From an uncultured Collinsella sp. (GTDB lineage Bacteria; Actinomycetota; Coriobacteriia; Coriobacteriales; Coriobacteriaceae), in the NCBI GenBank assembly GCA_900541475.1, contig UQJV01000005.1:13233-77232 (forward strand): a stretch of 64,000 nt of DNA, given 5' to 3'. The notes below the pieces were generated by a model. That model saw only the letters and a list, made by a program, of their open reading frames with translations, ran no database searches and was not told where the DNA came from. This document shows positions 7,833 through 17,296 of the stretch, piece after piece. Position 1 is the first letter of the stretch, and every line of letters starts with the position of its first letter. The position numbers were made by a program, and so were the translations under genes.

Positions 7833-9494
7833 CTACTCGATCGAGAAGATCACGGGATAGAGCGGCTGCTCGCCACGATGAGCATCGATCTCCAGGTCGG
7901 GCTGAGCCTCCTCGATGGCGTCGACGATCTCCTGGAAGGCCTCATCGGACAGCTCCTCGCCGGCCAGAATCGTCAGTGCGTCGCCCTCCTCTTCCTCCTG
8001 CATGCGGTTGATGCAATCGAGCGTGACCTGCTTCACATCGGAGCCGACCACGTCGATGGAGCCGGCAATGATACCCATGACATCACCGGAGTGAATCGGA
8101 GAGCCGTCAGAGGCGCTGGAATCGCGCACGGCACGGGTGACCTCGCCATCGCGGACCTCGCTGATGGCGTCGACCATAGCGGCGACGGCGTCCTCGAGCT
8201 CGGAATCGGGCAGGACAGCGAACAGCGCGGAGAAGGCCTGCGGAACGGTCTTAGTGGGAACGACGGCGACCTTCTTGTCGGTGCAGGCAGAGGCAGCGGC
8301 CTCGGCAGCCATGCGGATATTGCCGTTATTGGGCAGGATGATGACCGAGGTCGCGTTGACCTGGTCGACGGCGCCCAGCAGGTCGGCGGTCGAGGGGTTC
8401 ATGGTCTGACCACCCGAGACGATCACGTCAACGCCGAGGGACTTGAGGATGTCGGCCTCGCCGGAACCGGCGGCAACGGCGACAAAGCCCAAAGCCTTGA
8501 CAGGTTCGGCAGCCTTTTCCTGGTCCTCATGAATCTTGGCGGTACGGTCGTGGGCCTCCATCTCCATGTTGTGGATAAAGACCTCGTAGATCTGACCAAG
8601 CTGCAGCATGTGCTCGAGCACCAGGTTGGGGGTATTGGAGTGCACGTGAATCTTGTAGTCGGGGTAGGCACCCACGAGCAGCTCGCAGTCGCCCATGGAG
8701 CCCAGGAACTTAAGGCACTCGTCCTCGTCAAACGGGGCGTCGGCCTTAAAGAGGAACTCGTTGCAGTAGCGGAACTCCGAGCCCTCCCAGTCGTCGTTGG
8801 CCTCGATCTCAACGCGACCAAGGGCCGCGTCGCGGGCAGAGCCAGCGGAATCAAACGTGGCGGAGAAATCCTCGACAACGGTGCTGCGGCCAAGCGCGGC
8901 GGCAACAAAGTTCTCCAGGAAGATGGCAAAGCCAAAGGCGCCAGAGTCGACCACGCCGTTCTCCTTCAGAACGGGCAGCAGGTCGGGCGTGCGGGCGACG
9001 GACTGATAGGCCTCGACGACGATGGCATCGAGCGCATCCTCGGCCGAGAACTTCTTCTTTTCGCACTCGTCGGCCTTGGTCGAAACATCTCGCAGGACCG
9101 TGAGAATCGTGCCCTCGATGGGTTTACGGACAGCCTGGAAGGCGACCTTGACGGCACGGCGGAAGGCGAAGGCGATGTTGGCGGACGTGATAGGCTCATC
9201 GGCGGAGACGAGACCCTCGGCCACGCCGCGCAGAATCTGCGAGGTGATGACGCCGGAGTTGCCGCGAGCGCCCATCAGGGAGCCGTGGGTGATGGCGCCG
9301 GCGATGGCCTCCATATCCGCATCGGCGGGAAGGGCGGAAAGCTCCTTGGTCACCGAGGCGAGCGTGAGCGACATGTTGGTACCGGTGTCGCCGTCGGGCA
9401 CGGGGAAGACGTTGAGCTTGTTGATCTCCTCGGCCTTGTCGGAAACGGCAGCCGCAGCGATCGGAAAACAGGTGCGAATGGTCTTTGCAATCAT
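7833..9494 (-). CDS. DAK2-domain fatty acid kinase (FakA/YloV type)
   Basis: Predicted ATP-binding subunit of a fatty-acid kinase that phosphorylates exogenous fatty acids bound to a FakB (DegV-type) partner. The 553-residue protein has the DAK2 ATP-binding motif NVFPVPDGDTGTNMSLTL at residues 28-45, then GARGNSGVITSQILRG near residue 85. The middle and the C-terminal DegV-like half (ISGG-type NNGNIRMAA segment) are typical of FakA. No FakB gene is in the window. It lies directly between gls24 and recG, the standard gls24-fakA-recG order of Gram-positive bacteria, which supports the assignment. Confidence 0.87.
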   Translation of the reverse strand: MIAKTIRTCFPIAAAAVSDKAEEINKLNVFPVPDGDTGTNMSLTLASVTKELSALPADADMEAIAGAITHGSLMGARGNSGVITSQILRGVAEGLVSADEPITSANIAFAFRRAVKVAFQAVRKPIEGTILTVLRDVSTKADECEKKKFSAEDALDAIVVEAYQSVARTPDLLPVLKENGVVDSGAFGFAIFLENFVAAALGRSTVVEDFSATFDSAGSARDAALGRVEIEANDDWEGSEFRYCNEFLFKADAPFDEDECLKFLGSMGDCELLVGAYPDYKIHVHSNTPNLVLEHMLQLGQIYEVFIHNMEMEAHDRTAKIHEDQEKAAEPVKALGFVAVAAGSGEADILKSLGVDVIVSGGQTMNPSTADLLGAVDQVNATSVIILPNNGNIRMAAEAAASACTDKKVAVVPTKTVPQAFSALFAVLPDSELEDAVAAMVDAISEVRDGEVTRAVRDSSASDGSPIHSGDVMGIIAGSIDVVGSDVKQVTLDCINRMQEEEEGDALTILAGEELSDEAFQEIVDAIEEAQPDLEIDAHRGEQPLYPVIFSIE

Positions 9495-9521
9495 GGGTAT
9501 TTGAATCTCCGTTTTCGGATG

Positions 9522-9878
9522 CTAGTTCAGACGGCTCTTGAGCGCGTCGATGTGGATGCCGATCTTAAGGCTGGCGGGATCGATCTGGGCGATCTCCTGC
9601 AGGGTGAAGGCAACGGAGCTCGAAAGATTGTGGCAGACGGACTTCATGTTGACGCCGTTCTCGAGCACGACGTGAAGATCGACCGTAAGGCCGTTCTCGT
9701 CGGCGGAGACAAGCACGCCCTTGCGGAGGCGCTGACCGGCAAGCAGGCGCACGCTCTCGGCGCCTTGGAGCTGCTCAGCCATGCCGACGACGCCATAGCA
9801 CGTCATCGCTGCATAACCGGCAATATCGGCAATAACGTCGTTCGAGACGCTCAGGCTGCCGTTAATGGTCTCAGACAC
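9522..9878 (-). CDS. Asp23/Gls24 family envelope protein
   Basis: A 118-residue Asp23/Gls24 (DUF322) protein, a family linked to envelope stress and found next to fakA. It has VSNDVIADIAGYAAMTCYGV near the N-terminus and the family block VDLHVVLENGVNMKSV followed by the amphipathic C-terminal helix. I place the start at the GTG 9876-9878 because AAGGAG lies seven bases upstream. An ATG 11 codons earlier has no ribosome site. It precedes fakA by 27 bases and is the first protein gene after the tRNA-Asn terminator. Confidence 0.83.
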   Translation of the reverse strand: MSETINGSLSVSNDVIADIAGYAAMTCYGVVGMAEQLQGAESVRLLAGQRLRKGVLVSADENGLTVDLHVVLENGVNMKSVCHNLSSSVAFTLQEIAQIDPASLKIGIHIDALKSRLN

Positions 9879-10036
9879 AAGAATCTCCTTATCTGGTGCT
9901 CGCGGCACCATGTCGTGGGAGCAATCATTGCAATATTCTACAACGACCGCGCCATGTTGAGGTGGCGGGTCACGGGATTACATCCTCGACACGAAATGTT
10001 GATACGGTAACGTTCGCGCCAGGCGATCGCGGCATG

Positions 10037-10066
10037 AAAAAACCCGCCACATAAGCGACGGGTTTT
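10037..10066 (-). terminator. Intrinsic terminator of tRNA-Asn
   Basis: On the minus strand AAAACCCG and CGGGTTTT form an 8-bp stem with a 12-base loop, with further Ts after it. It lies six bases after the CCA end of the tRNA gene. Confidence 0.7.
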
Positions 10067-10072
10067 ACAACC

Positions 10073-10147
10073 TGGCTCCCCGGGTAGGACTCGAACCTAC
10101 AACAGCGCGGTTAACAGCCGCGTGCTCTACCATTGAGCTACCGAGGA
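10073..10147 (-). tRNA. tRNA-Asn (anticodon GTT)
   Basis: A 75-nt tRNA with encoded CCA. The acceptor arms TCCTCGG and CCGGGGA pair with two G-T wobbles. The D-arm contains AGCTCAATGGTAGAGC, the anticodon loop reads CTGTTAA with GTT, and the T-arm contains GGTTCGAGTCC. It stands alone between rpoD and gls24, with its own terminator, and no other tRNA gene is nearby. Confidence 0.97.
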
Positions 10148-10231
10148 ATAGGTGCGTGCTCTCAAGCAACGAAGTTTATTATACGGACGAATCAGCTTAG
10201 GGCAAGAACTTTTTTGAGAATTTTTCCGACC

Positions 10232-10259
10232 TAGTCATTGGGGACGTCCCCAATGACTA
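10232..10259. repeat. Perfect 28-bp palindrome between rpoD and tRNA-Asn
   Basis: The half-site TAGTCATTGGGGAC is followed immediately by its exact reverse complement, giving a 28-bp perfect palindrome with no loop. It lies outside both the rpoD terminator and the tRNA. It has no U-run, so it is not a typical terminator. It may be a dispersed REP-like element or a protein-binding site. I see no second copy in the window. Confidence 0.8.
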
Positions 10260-10273
10260 CCCAACGACTACAT

Positions 10274-10310
10274 GAAAGCGCCCCCAAGCGGATGTGCTTG
10301 AGGGCGCTTC
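10274..10310 (-). terminator. rpoD terminator
   Basis: Long stem on the minus strand, GAAGCGCCCTCAAGC pairing with GCTTGGGGGCGCTTTC around a 6-base loop, placed 13 bases after the rpoD stop. The stem ends in CTTTC rather than a long U-run, but the position and stability make termination of dnaG-rpoD transcription likely. Confidence 0.75.
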
Positions 10311-10322
10311 TTGCTTGCGAGG

Positions 10323-11669
10323 TTAAGACTCAATATAGTCTTTGAGCTTGCTGGAGCGGCTGGGGTGACGGAGCTTGGCCAGGGTCTTGGACTCGATCTG
10401 ACGGATGCGCTCACGCGTGACGCCAAACTCGCGGCCGACTTCCTCGAGCGTACGGGGATGTCCGTCAACAAGGCCAAAGCGCAGCTCGATAACCTTGCGC
10501 TCACGATCGGCAAGCGAGTCGAGCACCTGGGTGAGCTGCTCCTGCAGCATGGAGAAGCTGGCGGCATCGGGCGGAACGATAGCCTGGGAGTCCTCGATGA
10601 AGTCGCCCAGCTGGGAATCCTCTTCCTCGCCGATAGGGGTCTCGAGCGACACGGGCTCCTGCGAAATCTTCTGGATCTCGCGGACGCGGTCGGCACTCAT
10701 GTCCATCTCGGCACCGATCTCCTCGGGGGTCGGATCGCGACCCAGGTCCTGGAGAAGCTGGCGCTGCACGCGAACGAGTTTGTTGATGGTCTCGACCATG
10801 TGCACGGGAATACGGATGGTACGGGCCTGGTCGGCGATAGCGCGCGTGATGGCCTGACGGATCCACCACGTGGCGTACGTGGAGAACTTAAAGCCCTTCT
10901 GGTAGTCGAACTTCTCGACGGCGCGGATCAGACCGAGGTTGCCCTCCTGGATCAGGTCCAAGAACAGCATGCCGCGACCGACGTAGCGCTTGGCGATGGA
11001 GACGACCAGACGCAGGTTGGCGCTGATGAGCGCCTGCTTGGCCTCGAGACCCACGTTCTCGATACGGGTCAGGCGACGCATCTCGGCGCGGGTAAGCTCG
11101 ATCTCGCCCGCCTCGGCGGCCTCGAGCTTCTCGGTGGCATCGAGACCGGCCTCGATCTTCATGGCCAGATCGACCTCTTCGGAGGCGGTCAACAGGTCGA
11201 CCTTACCGATCTCCTTAAGGTACATACGAACCGGGTCGCCGGTCAGCATCACCGTGGAGGCATCGATGCCGCGCACGCGCGAGCGCGAACGGGACGTACG
11301 CACGGTGCGCTTCTTCTTGCTCTTGGAAGAACCCATCTCGGCGTCGGCCTGACGGGCCATCTTAAGCTCGTGATCGTCGAGTGAACCGGAATCGTGCTCG
11401 TCGTCATCGAAATCATCGGTATCGCTATCGTTATCGTCATCTTCGACGCCCATGGGAGCGTCGTCGTTTCCGCTCGCGGAGATAATCTGGATGCCGCTGT
11501 TGCGCAGCGCGGAATACACCGCGTTGAGTTGCTCGTCGGATACATCGATATCCTTCAGGGCGACCTGAATCTCGTCCTCGGTTACCGAAGTCCTGTTTGA
11601 GCCGTTGCCCATGAGCTTTGCAACGTAGGATTCCAGCCCAGTACCCGTGCTCTCACTCTTATTTGGCAC
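10323..11669 (-). CDS. rpoD: RNA polymerase primary sigma factor (sigma-70/SigA)
   Basis: Housekeeping sigma factor that directs RNA polymerase to -10/-35 promoters. The 448-residue protein has an acidic N-terminal region with a DDDNDSDTDDFDDDE run, region 1.2 MYLKEIG, and region 2 with KRYVGRGMLFLDLIQEGN and FSTYATWWIRQAITRAIADQ. Region 3 includes TINKLVRVQRQLLQDLGRDP and the region 4.2 helix-turn-helix is VTRERIRQIESKTLAKLRHP. I prefer the GTG at 11667-11669, which has AAGGGAG four bases upstream. An ATG five codons earlier is possible. It follows dnaG by about 110 bases, the usual dnaG-rpoD macromolecular-synthesis pair. Confidence 0.95.
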   Translation of the reverse strand: MPNKSESTGTGLESYVAKLMGNGSNRTSVTEDEIQVALKDIDVSDEQLNAVYSALRNSGIQIISASGNDDAPMGVEDDDNDSDTDDFDDDEHDSGSLDDHELKMARQADAEMGSSKSKKKRTVRTSRSRSRVRGIDASTVMLTGDPVRMYLKEIGKVDLLTASEEVDLAMKIEAGLDATEKLEAAEAGEIELTRAEMRRLTRIENVGLEAKQALISANLRLVVSIAKRYVGRGMLFLDLIQEGNLGLIRAVEKFDYQKGFKFSTYATWWIRQAITRAIADQARTIRIPVHMVETINKLVRVQRQLLQDLGRDPTPEEIGAEMDMSADRVREIQKISQEPVSLETPIGEEEDSQLGDFIEDSQAIVPPDAASFSMLQEQLTQVLDSLADRERKVIELRFGLVDGHPRTLEEVGREFGVTRERIRQIESKTLAKLRHPSRSSKLKDYIES

Positions 11670-11779
11670 AGATTCTCCCTTCATAGTCCACAGGACTCAT
11701 TACTTTAGCACACACCTACACCTCTATACCCAAAATTCAGACTGGATATAGGCGCAAATACGCTGGTTGACCACAACAT

Positions 11780-13894
11780 CTAGGCCTGCTCGGCGCCCGC
11801 AGTCTCCAAACCGATCAAACGGAACGGATCCGCCACGCCGCCGATCGACTTTTGGAGCTCACGCTGGCGCTGAGAATCTTGCATCGCCTGCATCGTCAGC
11901 ACACGGCGTGCCTCATCGTCGAGCGACCGGTCCTGGCGAAGCTTGGCCTGTGCGGCGCGCATGCGGCGCTTGATGGTGTAGAGCTCGAGGGTGTCGAGCA
12001 TAAACACGATGTTCGTCTCGGTGGGGTGCTTACTCGTCGACGAAATGCGCCCGGCACTGACAAGCAGCGCTGCCTCGGGACACACGGCGCGCGCCGCATC
12101 CATGCACGCCGTGGGGTCGGTGCCCGGCGGCGTCGCGAGCACGGCCCACGCGATGGACTCGTGACGCGGATCCACCCACTCGATCGAGCAGATGCGATCG
12201 GCATACGTGCGGAACAGGTCGGGGTAGCTCGTGAGCATCGTCAGCAGCTCGCGCTCCCCCGCCAAAGACTTTCGCTCTAGGTCGGTCAGCACGATCGGCA
12301 TCGTCGGCGACGCGGGCGCGCCCATTATATCGGCGACCGGTGCCGCGCCATCCATACCAACCGGCACATCAATCGGCGGCATATCGTCGACAGCCTCGAC
12401 CGGCGCGGCCCCGTAGGCCTCGAGCGGCACATAGTCGTACGGTTCTTCCTCGACCGGTGCGGACACCGGCGGCGTCGCCCCCGACGCCCAAGCGCCGCGA
12501 GGCGCCCCCTGCGAACCAGACGCCCGACCGCCCGCGCTGCCTGCACGCTCGGCCTGCGCCCGCTGGCGCTCGTAGTTCTGCTCGCGACGACGCTCGGCGT
12601 CCTCGCGCTTGGCAACATCGCGAAACACACGGCCCGAGCTCGAGCGCACCGTCTCCAGATCCAAACCCAGCAGGTCGGCAATCTGGATAAAGTACGTATC
12701 GATCATGTAGCTATCGCGCAGCGGATAGATGAGCGTCAGTGCATCCTCGAGCGCCTTGGCACGACCGCCCGGCGTGGTAATGTCGCTCGACTCCTGCAGT
12801 GAGCGGTACACAAAGTCCATGAGGGGCTCGGCGGCATCGATGCGCGCCTGCAGAGCCTCGCCACCATGCGCGGTGATGAACTCCATGGGGTCGTTGCCGT
12901 CGGGAAGCACCACGCAGCGCAGGTCCATCGAATCCTGCTCGATAAACTGAATCGCGCGGCGTGCGGCCTTTTGACCGGCGGCGTCGCCATCGAACATATA
13001 TACAATGCGCTTGGCAAAGCGGGTGAGCGTCTTTACATGATGTTCCGTCAGCGCCGTGCCCAGCGTGGCGACGACGTTTTTAATCCCCGCCTCCCAGCAG
13101 GCGATACAGTCGGTATATCCCTCCACCACGATGGCGGTATCCTGCGCGACGATAAACTCCTTGGCCCAGTTAAAGCCATAGAGGTTTCGCTTTTTATGGA
13201 ACACGCTCGTCTCGGCGGTGTTGAGGTACTTAGGCTGGCCGTCGCCCATAATGCGCCCGCCAAAGGCGATGTTATGACCCTGCTCGTCAAAAATGGGAAA
13301 CATCACGCGGTCGTAAAAACGGTCGGCAAGCTGCCCGCGACCACGGCTCACGGCCACATTGGCGTCGATCATCTCCTGCGGGGTAAAGCCCGCCTGCGAC
13401 AGATGCGACACCAGCGCATTGCGACCCGGTGCAAAGCCCAGGCAGTAGCGGCGGCAGACATCGCCGCCCATACCGCGACTGGCGAAGTACTCGCGCGGAC
13501 GGCTGTCCTTACCGCGCATAAGCATGGTGTGATAGAACTGGGCGGTTTCCGCACATAGGTCGTAGATGCGGGCGCGCTTGGTGCCGCGCTCGCGATAAGC
13601 GCCGGTATCGTGCAGCTCAATGCCGGCACGGTCGGCCAGGTAGCGAATCGACTCGGGAAAGCTCAGGTTCTCGCGCTTCATGATGTAGGTGAAGACGTCG
13701 CCGCCCTCGCCACAGCCAAAGCAGTGCCACACCTGCGTGGCAGGGATAATGTGAAACGACGGGGTCTTTTCGCCATGGAAGGGGCAGCAACCCCAAAACT
13801 CATGGCCGCGGGGCTTGAGCTCAACCGTTTCCTGCACGATGGCAACCAGATCGGACGCAGCGCGTACCTGGTCTTTTTCCTCATCGCTAATCAC
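11780..13894 (-). CDS. dnaG: DNA primase
   Basis: Synthesises RNA primers for replication. The 704-residue protein opens with the CHC2 zinc domain CCPFHGEKTPSFH and CFGCGEGGD (residues 36-65). It continues through the DnaG core to the Toprim domain with VVEGYTDCIA and MFDGDAAGQKAA (about residues 255-310). A low-complexity linker rich in Ala, Pro and Gly (about 440-540) precedes a C-terminal DnaB-interaction domain. Length is above the average for DnaG because of the linker. The start overlaps ribF by eight bases. Codon use is similar to the neighbours. Confidence 0.96.
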   Translation of the reverse strand: MISDEEKDQVRAASDLVAIVQETVELKPRGHEFWGCCPFHGEKTPSFHIIPATQVWHCFGCGEGGDVFTYIMKRENLSFPESIRYLADRAGIELHDTGAYRERGTKRARIYDLCAETAQFYHTMLMRGKDSRPREYFASRGMGGDVCRRYCLGFAPGRNALVSHLSQAGFTPQEMIDANVAVSRGRGQLADRFYDRVMFPIFDEQGHNIAFGGRIMGDGQPKYLNTAETSVFHKKRNLYGFNWAKEFIVAQDTAIVVEGYTDCIACWEAGIKNVVATLGTALTEHHVKTLTRFAKRIVYMFDGDAAGQKAARRAIQFIEQDSMDLRCVVLPDGNDPMEFITAHGGEALQARIDAAEPLMDFVYRSLQESSDITTPGGRAKALEDALTLIYPLRDSYMIDTYFIQIADLLGLDLETVRSSSGRVFRDVAKREDAERRREQNYERQRAQAERAGSAGGRASGSQGAPRGAWASGATPPVSAPVEEEPYDYVPLEAYGAAPVEAVDDMPPIDVPVGMDGAAPVADIMGAPASPTMPIVLTDLERKSLAGERELLTMLTSYPDLFRTYADRICSIEWVDPRHESIAWAVLATPPGTDPTACMDAARAVCPEAALLVSAGRISSTSKHPTETNIVFMLDTLELYTIKRRMRAAQAKLRQDRSLDDEARRVLTMQAMQDSQRQRELQKSIGGVADPFRLIGLETAGAEQA

Positions 13895-14894
13895 GGATGC
13901 TCACCCCCTGCTCGCCCAAATGATGACGGATATCGTCAATGTTACCCTCGACGGTCGCGATAAGCTCGTCCAACGAATCGAACACGCGCGACGGGCGCAG
14001 CCAGCGCGTAAACGCCAGCGAAACCGAGGCGCCGTACAGGTCGCCCGCATACCCGATTAAGTTGGCCTCGAGATGAGCCGAGGCGGCATCGTCGACATAC
14101 GTCGGCGGCAAGCCCACATTGACGGCAGCAGGCCACACGGTATCGTCGACCAGCACCAGGCCCTCGTAGACACCATCGGCAGGAACCTGGATGCCCTCGG
14201 GCACCTGGATGTTTGCCGTGGGAAAACCCATGTCGGAGCCCTGGTGACGACCTCCGGCAACAACACCTCGCAGCATGTACGGGCGGCCGAGCAGCTCGGC
14301 GGCAAGCTCAACATGTCCCTGGCGAAGCTCCTGGCGAATACGGGTGGCGCAGACCGTCTGTCCATCGACGCACAGCAACTCGTGGCCATAGACGTCAACG
14401 TCGCGCTCGGCTCCCCATTCTTTCATCTCGGCAACGCCCGAGGCACCGCCGCGGCCCAGCCTAAAGTCGCTGCCCACGCGAATCGAGCGGATATCGACCA
14501 CATGCGACAGCAGTTTAAGAAAGCCCGCGTGGTCGAGTGCCGCCACCGAAGGCGTAAAGGGAACAGCCACGACCGCATCGACCCCGGTGAGAGCCAGGGC
14601 ATGCAGACGGTCGGCCGTCGTCATCAGTTTTTGAGCAGGCGAGGGGCTCACCACCACGTCCGGGTCGGGATCAAAGGTGACCACGACCGCCTTGCAGTCA
14701 TGGTCACGCGCATCGCGAACGACCGCGTCGATCAGTTCGCGATGCCCCCGATGCACGCCATCGAACACGCCGATGGCGATCGACGCAGCGCCCAGGCAAG
14801 CGCAATCATCAAACGCATCGGCGGCGACGATGCGGGCCTCATCCGACTCGCCCGCGAAAAAAATACGCGCGAGCTCGTGGGAGGCCAACATCAT
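13887..14894 (-). CDS. ribF: Bifunctional riboflavin kinase/FAD synthetase
   Basis: Makes FMN and then FAD from riboflavin. The 335-residue protein has the N-terminal FAD synthetase motif IGVFDGVHRGHRELID near residue 40 and the C-terminal flavokinase motif GFPTANIQVPEG near residue 225, so both activities are expected. It lies in the truB-ribF pair typical of Gram-positive bacteria, overlapping truB by four bases (ATGA) and dnaG by eight. Confidence 0.94.
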   Translation of the reverse strand: MMLASHELARIFFAGESDEARIVAADAFDDCACLGAASIAIGVFDGVHRGHRELIDAVVRDARDHDCKAVVVTFDPDPDVVVSPSPAQKLMTTADRLHALALTGVDAVVAVPFTPSVAALDHAGFLKLLSHVVDIRSIRVGSDFRLGRGGASGVAEMKEWGAERDVDVYGHELLCVDGQTVCATRIRQELRQGHVELAAELLGRPYMLRGVVAGGRHQGSDMGFPTANIQVPEGIQVPADGVYEGLVLVDDTVWPAAVNVGLPPTYVDDAASAHLEANLIGYAGDLYGASVSLAFTRWLRPSRVFDSLDELIATVEGNIDDIRHHLGEQGVSIRD

Positions 14895-15823
14895 CGAACA
14901 CCGCCGATCGCCTGCGGAAAGACATGCTCCATAACAAAGCGACCGCCCTCGATACGGGAGAGTGCCTTGAGCCCGCCATCGAGCACGAGCGCAAACGGCG
15001 CCTTCGACGCATCGAAGCCCACAAGCGCGCGCTCAATAGGAATACGGCGTCCGCACAGCAGATCATCGGCAAGGTCGCCCGGCAAGTCGACGCGTGTGGC
15101 GCCCAGTGCCGCAATGGGATCCAGGGCAAAGCCGGCAGCGGACTCGGCAGAAAGTTCCTCGACCGCATGGCAGGCACCGATGGAAACAACACCGGAGGCC
15201 GTACGACGCAGCGCGGAAATATGTGCCGCGTTGTCGCAGGCACGACCTAGGTCGCGAGCGAGCGCACGGATATAGGTGCCCTTGCTCACGGAAAACGCCG
15301 CGGTCCAAACGCAAGCGTCGCCCTCGCCGCTCACGGCAATCAGGTCGGCGGAATATACCTCGACCGGACGCGGGGGCAACTCAACGGCATTGCCCTCGCG
15401 CGCAGCCTTATAGGCGCGCACGCCGTTGACAGAAATGGCCGAAAACGCCGGCGGCACCTGCATCTGAGGGCCCAACATAGCGCACAGGCGCTCGCGGGCA
15501 TAGGCCGGATCGCGCAGGTCGGCGGCAATGGGCACTGTGCGGACGGCCTCGCCTTCCGCATCATCGGTATTGGTCTCGACGCCAAACGAAATGTCGGCGA
15601 CGTAGCTTTTGGTATCGAGCGTGAGCATGCCCAGCAGACGCGTGGCCTGACCCACGCCCACCACCATGACACCCGATGCCATGGGGTCGAGCGTTCCGGC
15701 ATGACCGACGCGCCGCTCATGGAGGGCGCGTCGGCATTGCGAAACAACGTCATGAGACGTGCAGCCCACCGGCTTATCGACGGCGAGCAGCATATTAAGT
15801 TGAGAAGGTGTACGACGAGCCAT
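14891..15823 (-). CDS. truB: tRNA pseudouridine(55) synthase
   Basis: Forms pseudouridine 55 in the T-loop of tRNAs. The 310-residue protein has the KPVGCTSHDVV start region, the catalytic motif RRVGHAGTLDPMASGVMVV with the essential Asp near residue 43, the YVADISFGVETNTDDAEG segment and the GTYIRALARDLG motif. It sits downstream of a DHH phosphoesterase gene and upstream of ribF within a long translation-related operon, consistent with the rbfA-nrnA-truB-ribF order in many Gram-positive genomes. Confidence 0.95.
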   Translation of the reverse strand: MARRTPSQLNMLLAVDKPVGCTSHDVVSQCRRALHERRVGHAGTLDPMASGVMVVGVGQATRLLGMLTLDTKSYVADISFGVETNTDDAEGEAVRTVPIAADLRDPAYARERLCAMLGPQMQVPPAFSAISVNGVRAYKAAREGNAVELPPRPVEVYSADLIAVSGEGDACVWTAAFSVSKGTYIRALARDLGRACDNAAHISALRRTASGVVSIGACHAVEELSAESAAGFALDPIAALGATRVDLPGDLADDLLCGRRIPIERALVGFDASKAPFALVLDGGLKALSRIEGGRFVMEHVFPQAIGGVR

Positions 15824-15838
15824 GTACCATCCAAAAAG

Positions 15839-16882
15839 TTAGAGCTCGACGGTCACCGAAGCGGGATCCTCCCCTACCAGCTCGGCCAGCATGGGAAGTG
15901 CCGTGGTGAGCGTCTCGGAAATCGTTCCGGCGTTGGTAAAGCCGGCGGCAGCGTGGTGCCCACCTCCGCCAAAGTTGGCCGCAATCTCGGAAACATCAAG
16001 ATCGCCCTTGGAGCGCAGGTTGCCTCGTACCTTGGTATCGTCCTCGATGCCCTTAAGGAACAGGCAGACCTCGACGCCCATCACCGAGCGCACCACATCG
16101 ACCAGGCCGTCGCACTCATCCGAGGTGACACCGCAGTCCTTAAGGTCGCTCTCGTATGCGTAGCTATACGCAACACGCCCGTGCGCAACCGTCTTGATGC
16201 GACCCATGACGATGGACTTGAGGTGCAGGAACTCGACACGCATGCTCTGGTATACCTCGAGCGCGACGCGCGCCGGATCGGCACCGTGCGCCACCAGACG
16301 TGAGGCAGCATGAAACGCTGCAGCGTCGGCATTCTGATACTGAAAACGACCGGTGTCGGTGACCAGGCCACACAGCAGGCAAGTCGCGATGCTGTCGCTT
16401 GCGGTAATGCCGCAATCGGCCAAAAAGCGGTCGATGATCATGGCGCAAGCAGCGGCATTGACGCACCTAAGGCTGACCTCGGCAAACTCCTCGCGCGCCG
16501 GGTGATGGTCAAAGCACGCCACGTGGGCCGAACGACGCAGCACCTCGGCAGAATTATTGAGGCGCTCGACGACCGGCACGTCCACCGAGATGAACAGGTC
16601 CGGGTTACCGGTGTAGGCAGATGCCGGCACCAGCAGATCGGCACCCTCCATAAAACGGTAGATGCGCGGAACGGGATCGTCGTCTGCCAGCAGCAGGGCG
16701 ATGTCCTTGTCGGGGAACACCTTCATGAGCGAAAGGCCCAGGCCCAACACGGAGCCCAGGGCATCGCCGTCGGGAGAGGTGTGACCCGAGATCGCAATGG
16801 AGGACGCACCCTCGATAAGCTCGAGGATGCGTCGTTTAATATCTGCAGACTCGCACAAGGCGAGATCGGCGGAATTAGTCAT
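15839..16882 (-). CDS. DHH/DHHA1 phosphoesterase (NrnA-like oligoribonuclease/pAp phosphatase)
   Basis: Predicted to degrade short oligoribonucleotides and 3'-phosphoadenosine 5'-phosphate. The 347-residue protein has the DHH-family motifs ISGHTSPDGDALGS (residues 34-47), a conserved VDVPVVERLN region, CFDHHPAREE with the metal-binding DHH-type HH pair, and the C-terminal DHHA1 motif GGGGHHAAAGF. Length fits NrnA. It overlaps rbfA by eight bases and precedes truB, the standard placement of nrnA. Confidence 0.9.
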   Translation of the reverse strand: MTNSADLALCESADIKRRILELIEGASSIAISGHTSPDGDALGSVLGLGLSLMKVFPDKDIALLLADDDPVPRIYRFMEGADLLVPASAYTGNPDLFISVDVPVVERLNNSAEVLRRSAHVACFDHHPAREEFAEVSLRCVNAAACAMIIDRFLADCGITASDSIATCLLCGLVTDTGRFQYQNADAAAFHAASRLVAHGADPARVALEVYQSMRVEFLHLKSIVMGRIKTVAHGRVAYSYAYESDLKDCGVTSDECDGLVDVVRSVMGVEVCLFLKGIEDDTKVRGNLRSKGDLDVSEIAANFGGGGHHAAAGFTNAGTISETLTTALPMLAELVGEDPASVTVEL

Positions 16883-17285
16883 CTAAAGCTGCCTCCAGCG
16901 CGGCATCCGCTATCGGGTAGCCGTCCTCGTCCTTTTCGATCGCAAGCGTGGCCGGAACGTTTTCCAGCGCACGCGTAATGCGCTCGGCCTCATCGGTCGA
17001 GCGATCGATGCGAAAATCGAGCTCGGGCGTAACGCGCCAATCGAGCGAGCGAGCCAACAGGCTGCGAATACGGCCCTTGGCGCTGGCAAGCGCCTCCATG
17101 ACCTCATCGTAGCGGCTCGCATCGCACGACACGTACACGCGCGCGAACGAACGGTCCACCGCGACCTCGACCGCGGTCAGGGTGACCAGGTCGAGACGCG
17201 GATCGGAAACCTCAAAGAGCAGGATATAACCGAGCTTCTCGCGAAGCTGCTCGCCCAAACGGCGGGTTGCCTGCGTTTGCTTCAT
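16875..17285 (-). CDS. rbfA: 30S ribosome-binding factor RbfA
   Basis: Assembly factor that binds the 30S subunit and helps mature the 5' end of 16S rRNA. The 136-residue protein has the family features VSDPRLDLVTLTAVEVAVD, then ARVYVSCDAS, and LARSLDWRVTPELDFRIDRS near the C-terminal part of the KH-like fold. It follows infB by 11 bases and overlaps the DHH gene, so it is within the nusA-infB operon. Confidence 0.93.
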   Translation of the reverse strand: MKQTQATRRLGEQLREKLGYILLFEVSDPRLDLVTLTAVEVAVDRSFARVYVSCDASRYDEVMEALASAKGRIRSLLARSLDWRVTPELDFRIDRSTDEAERITRALENVPATLAIEKDEDGYPIADAALEAALDD

Positions 17286-17296
17286 AGCGCTACCCC

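Noticed and set aside
7740..10010. Plus-strand open frame of 756 codons
   Set aside because: Antisense to the FakA-type gene and gls24; no motifs, codon pattern explained by the minus-strand genes.
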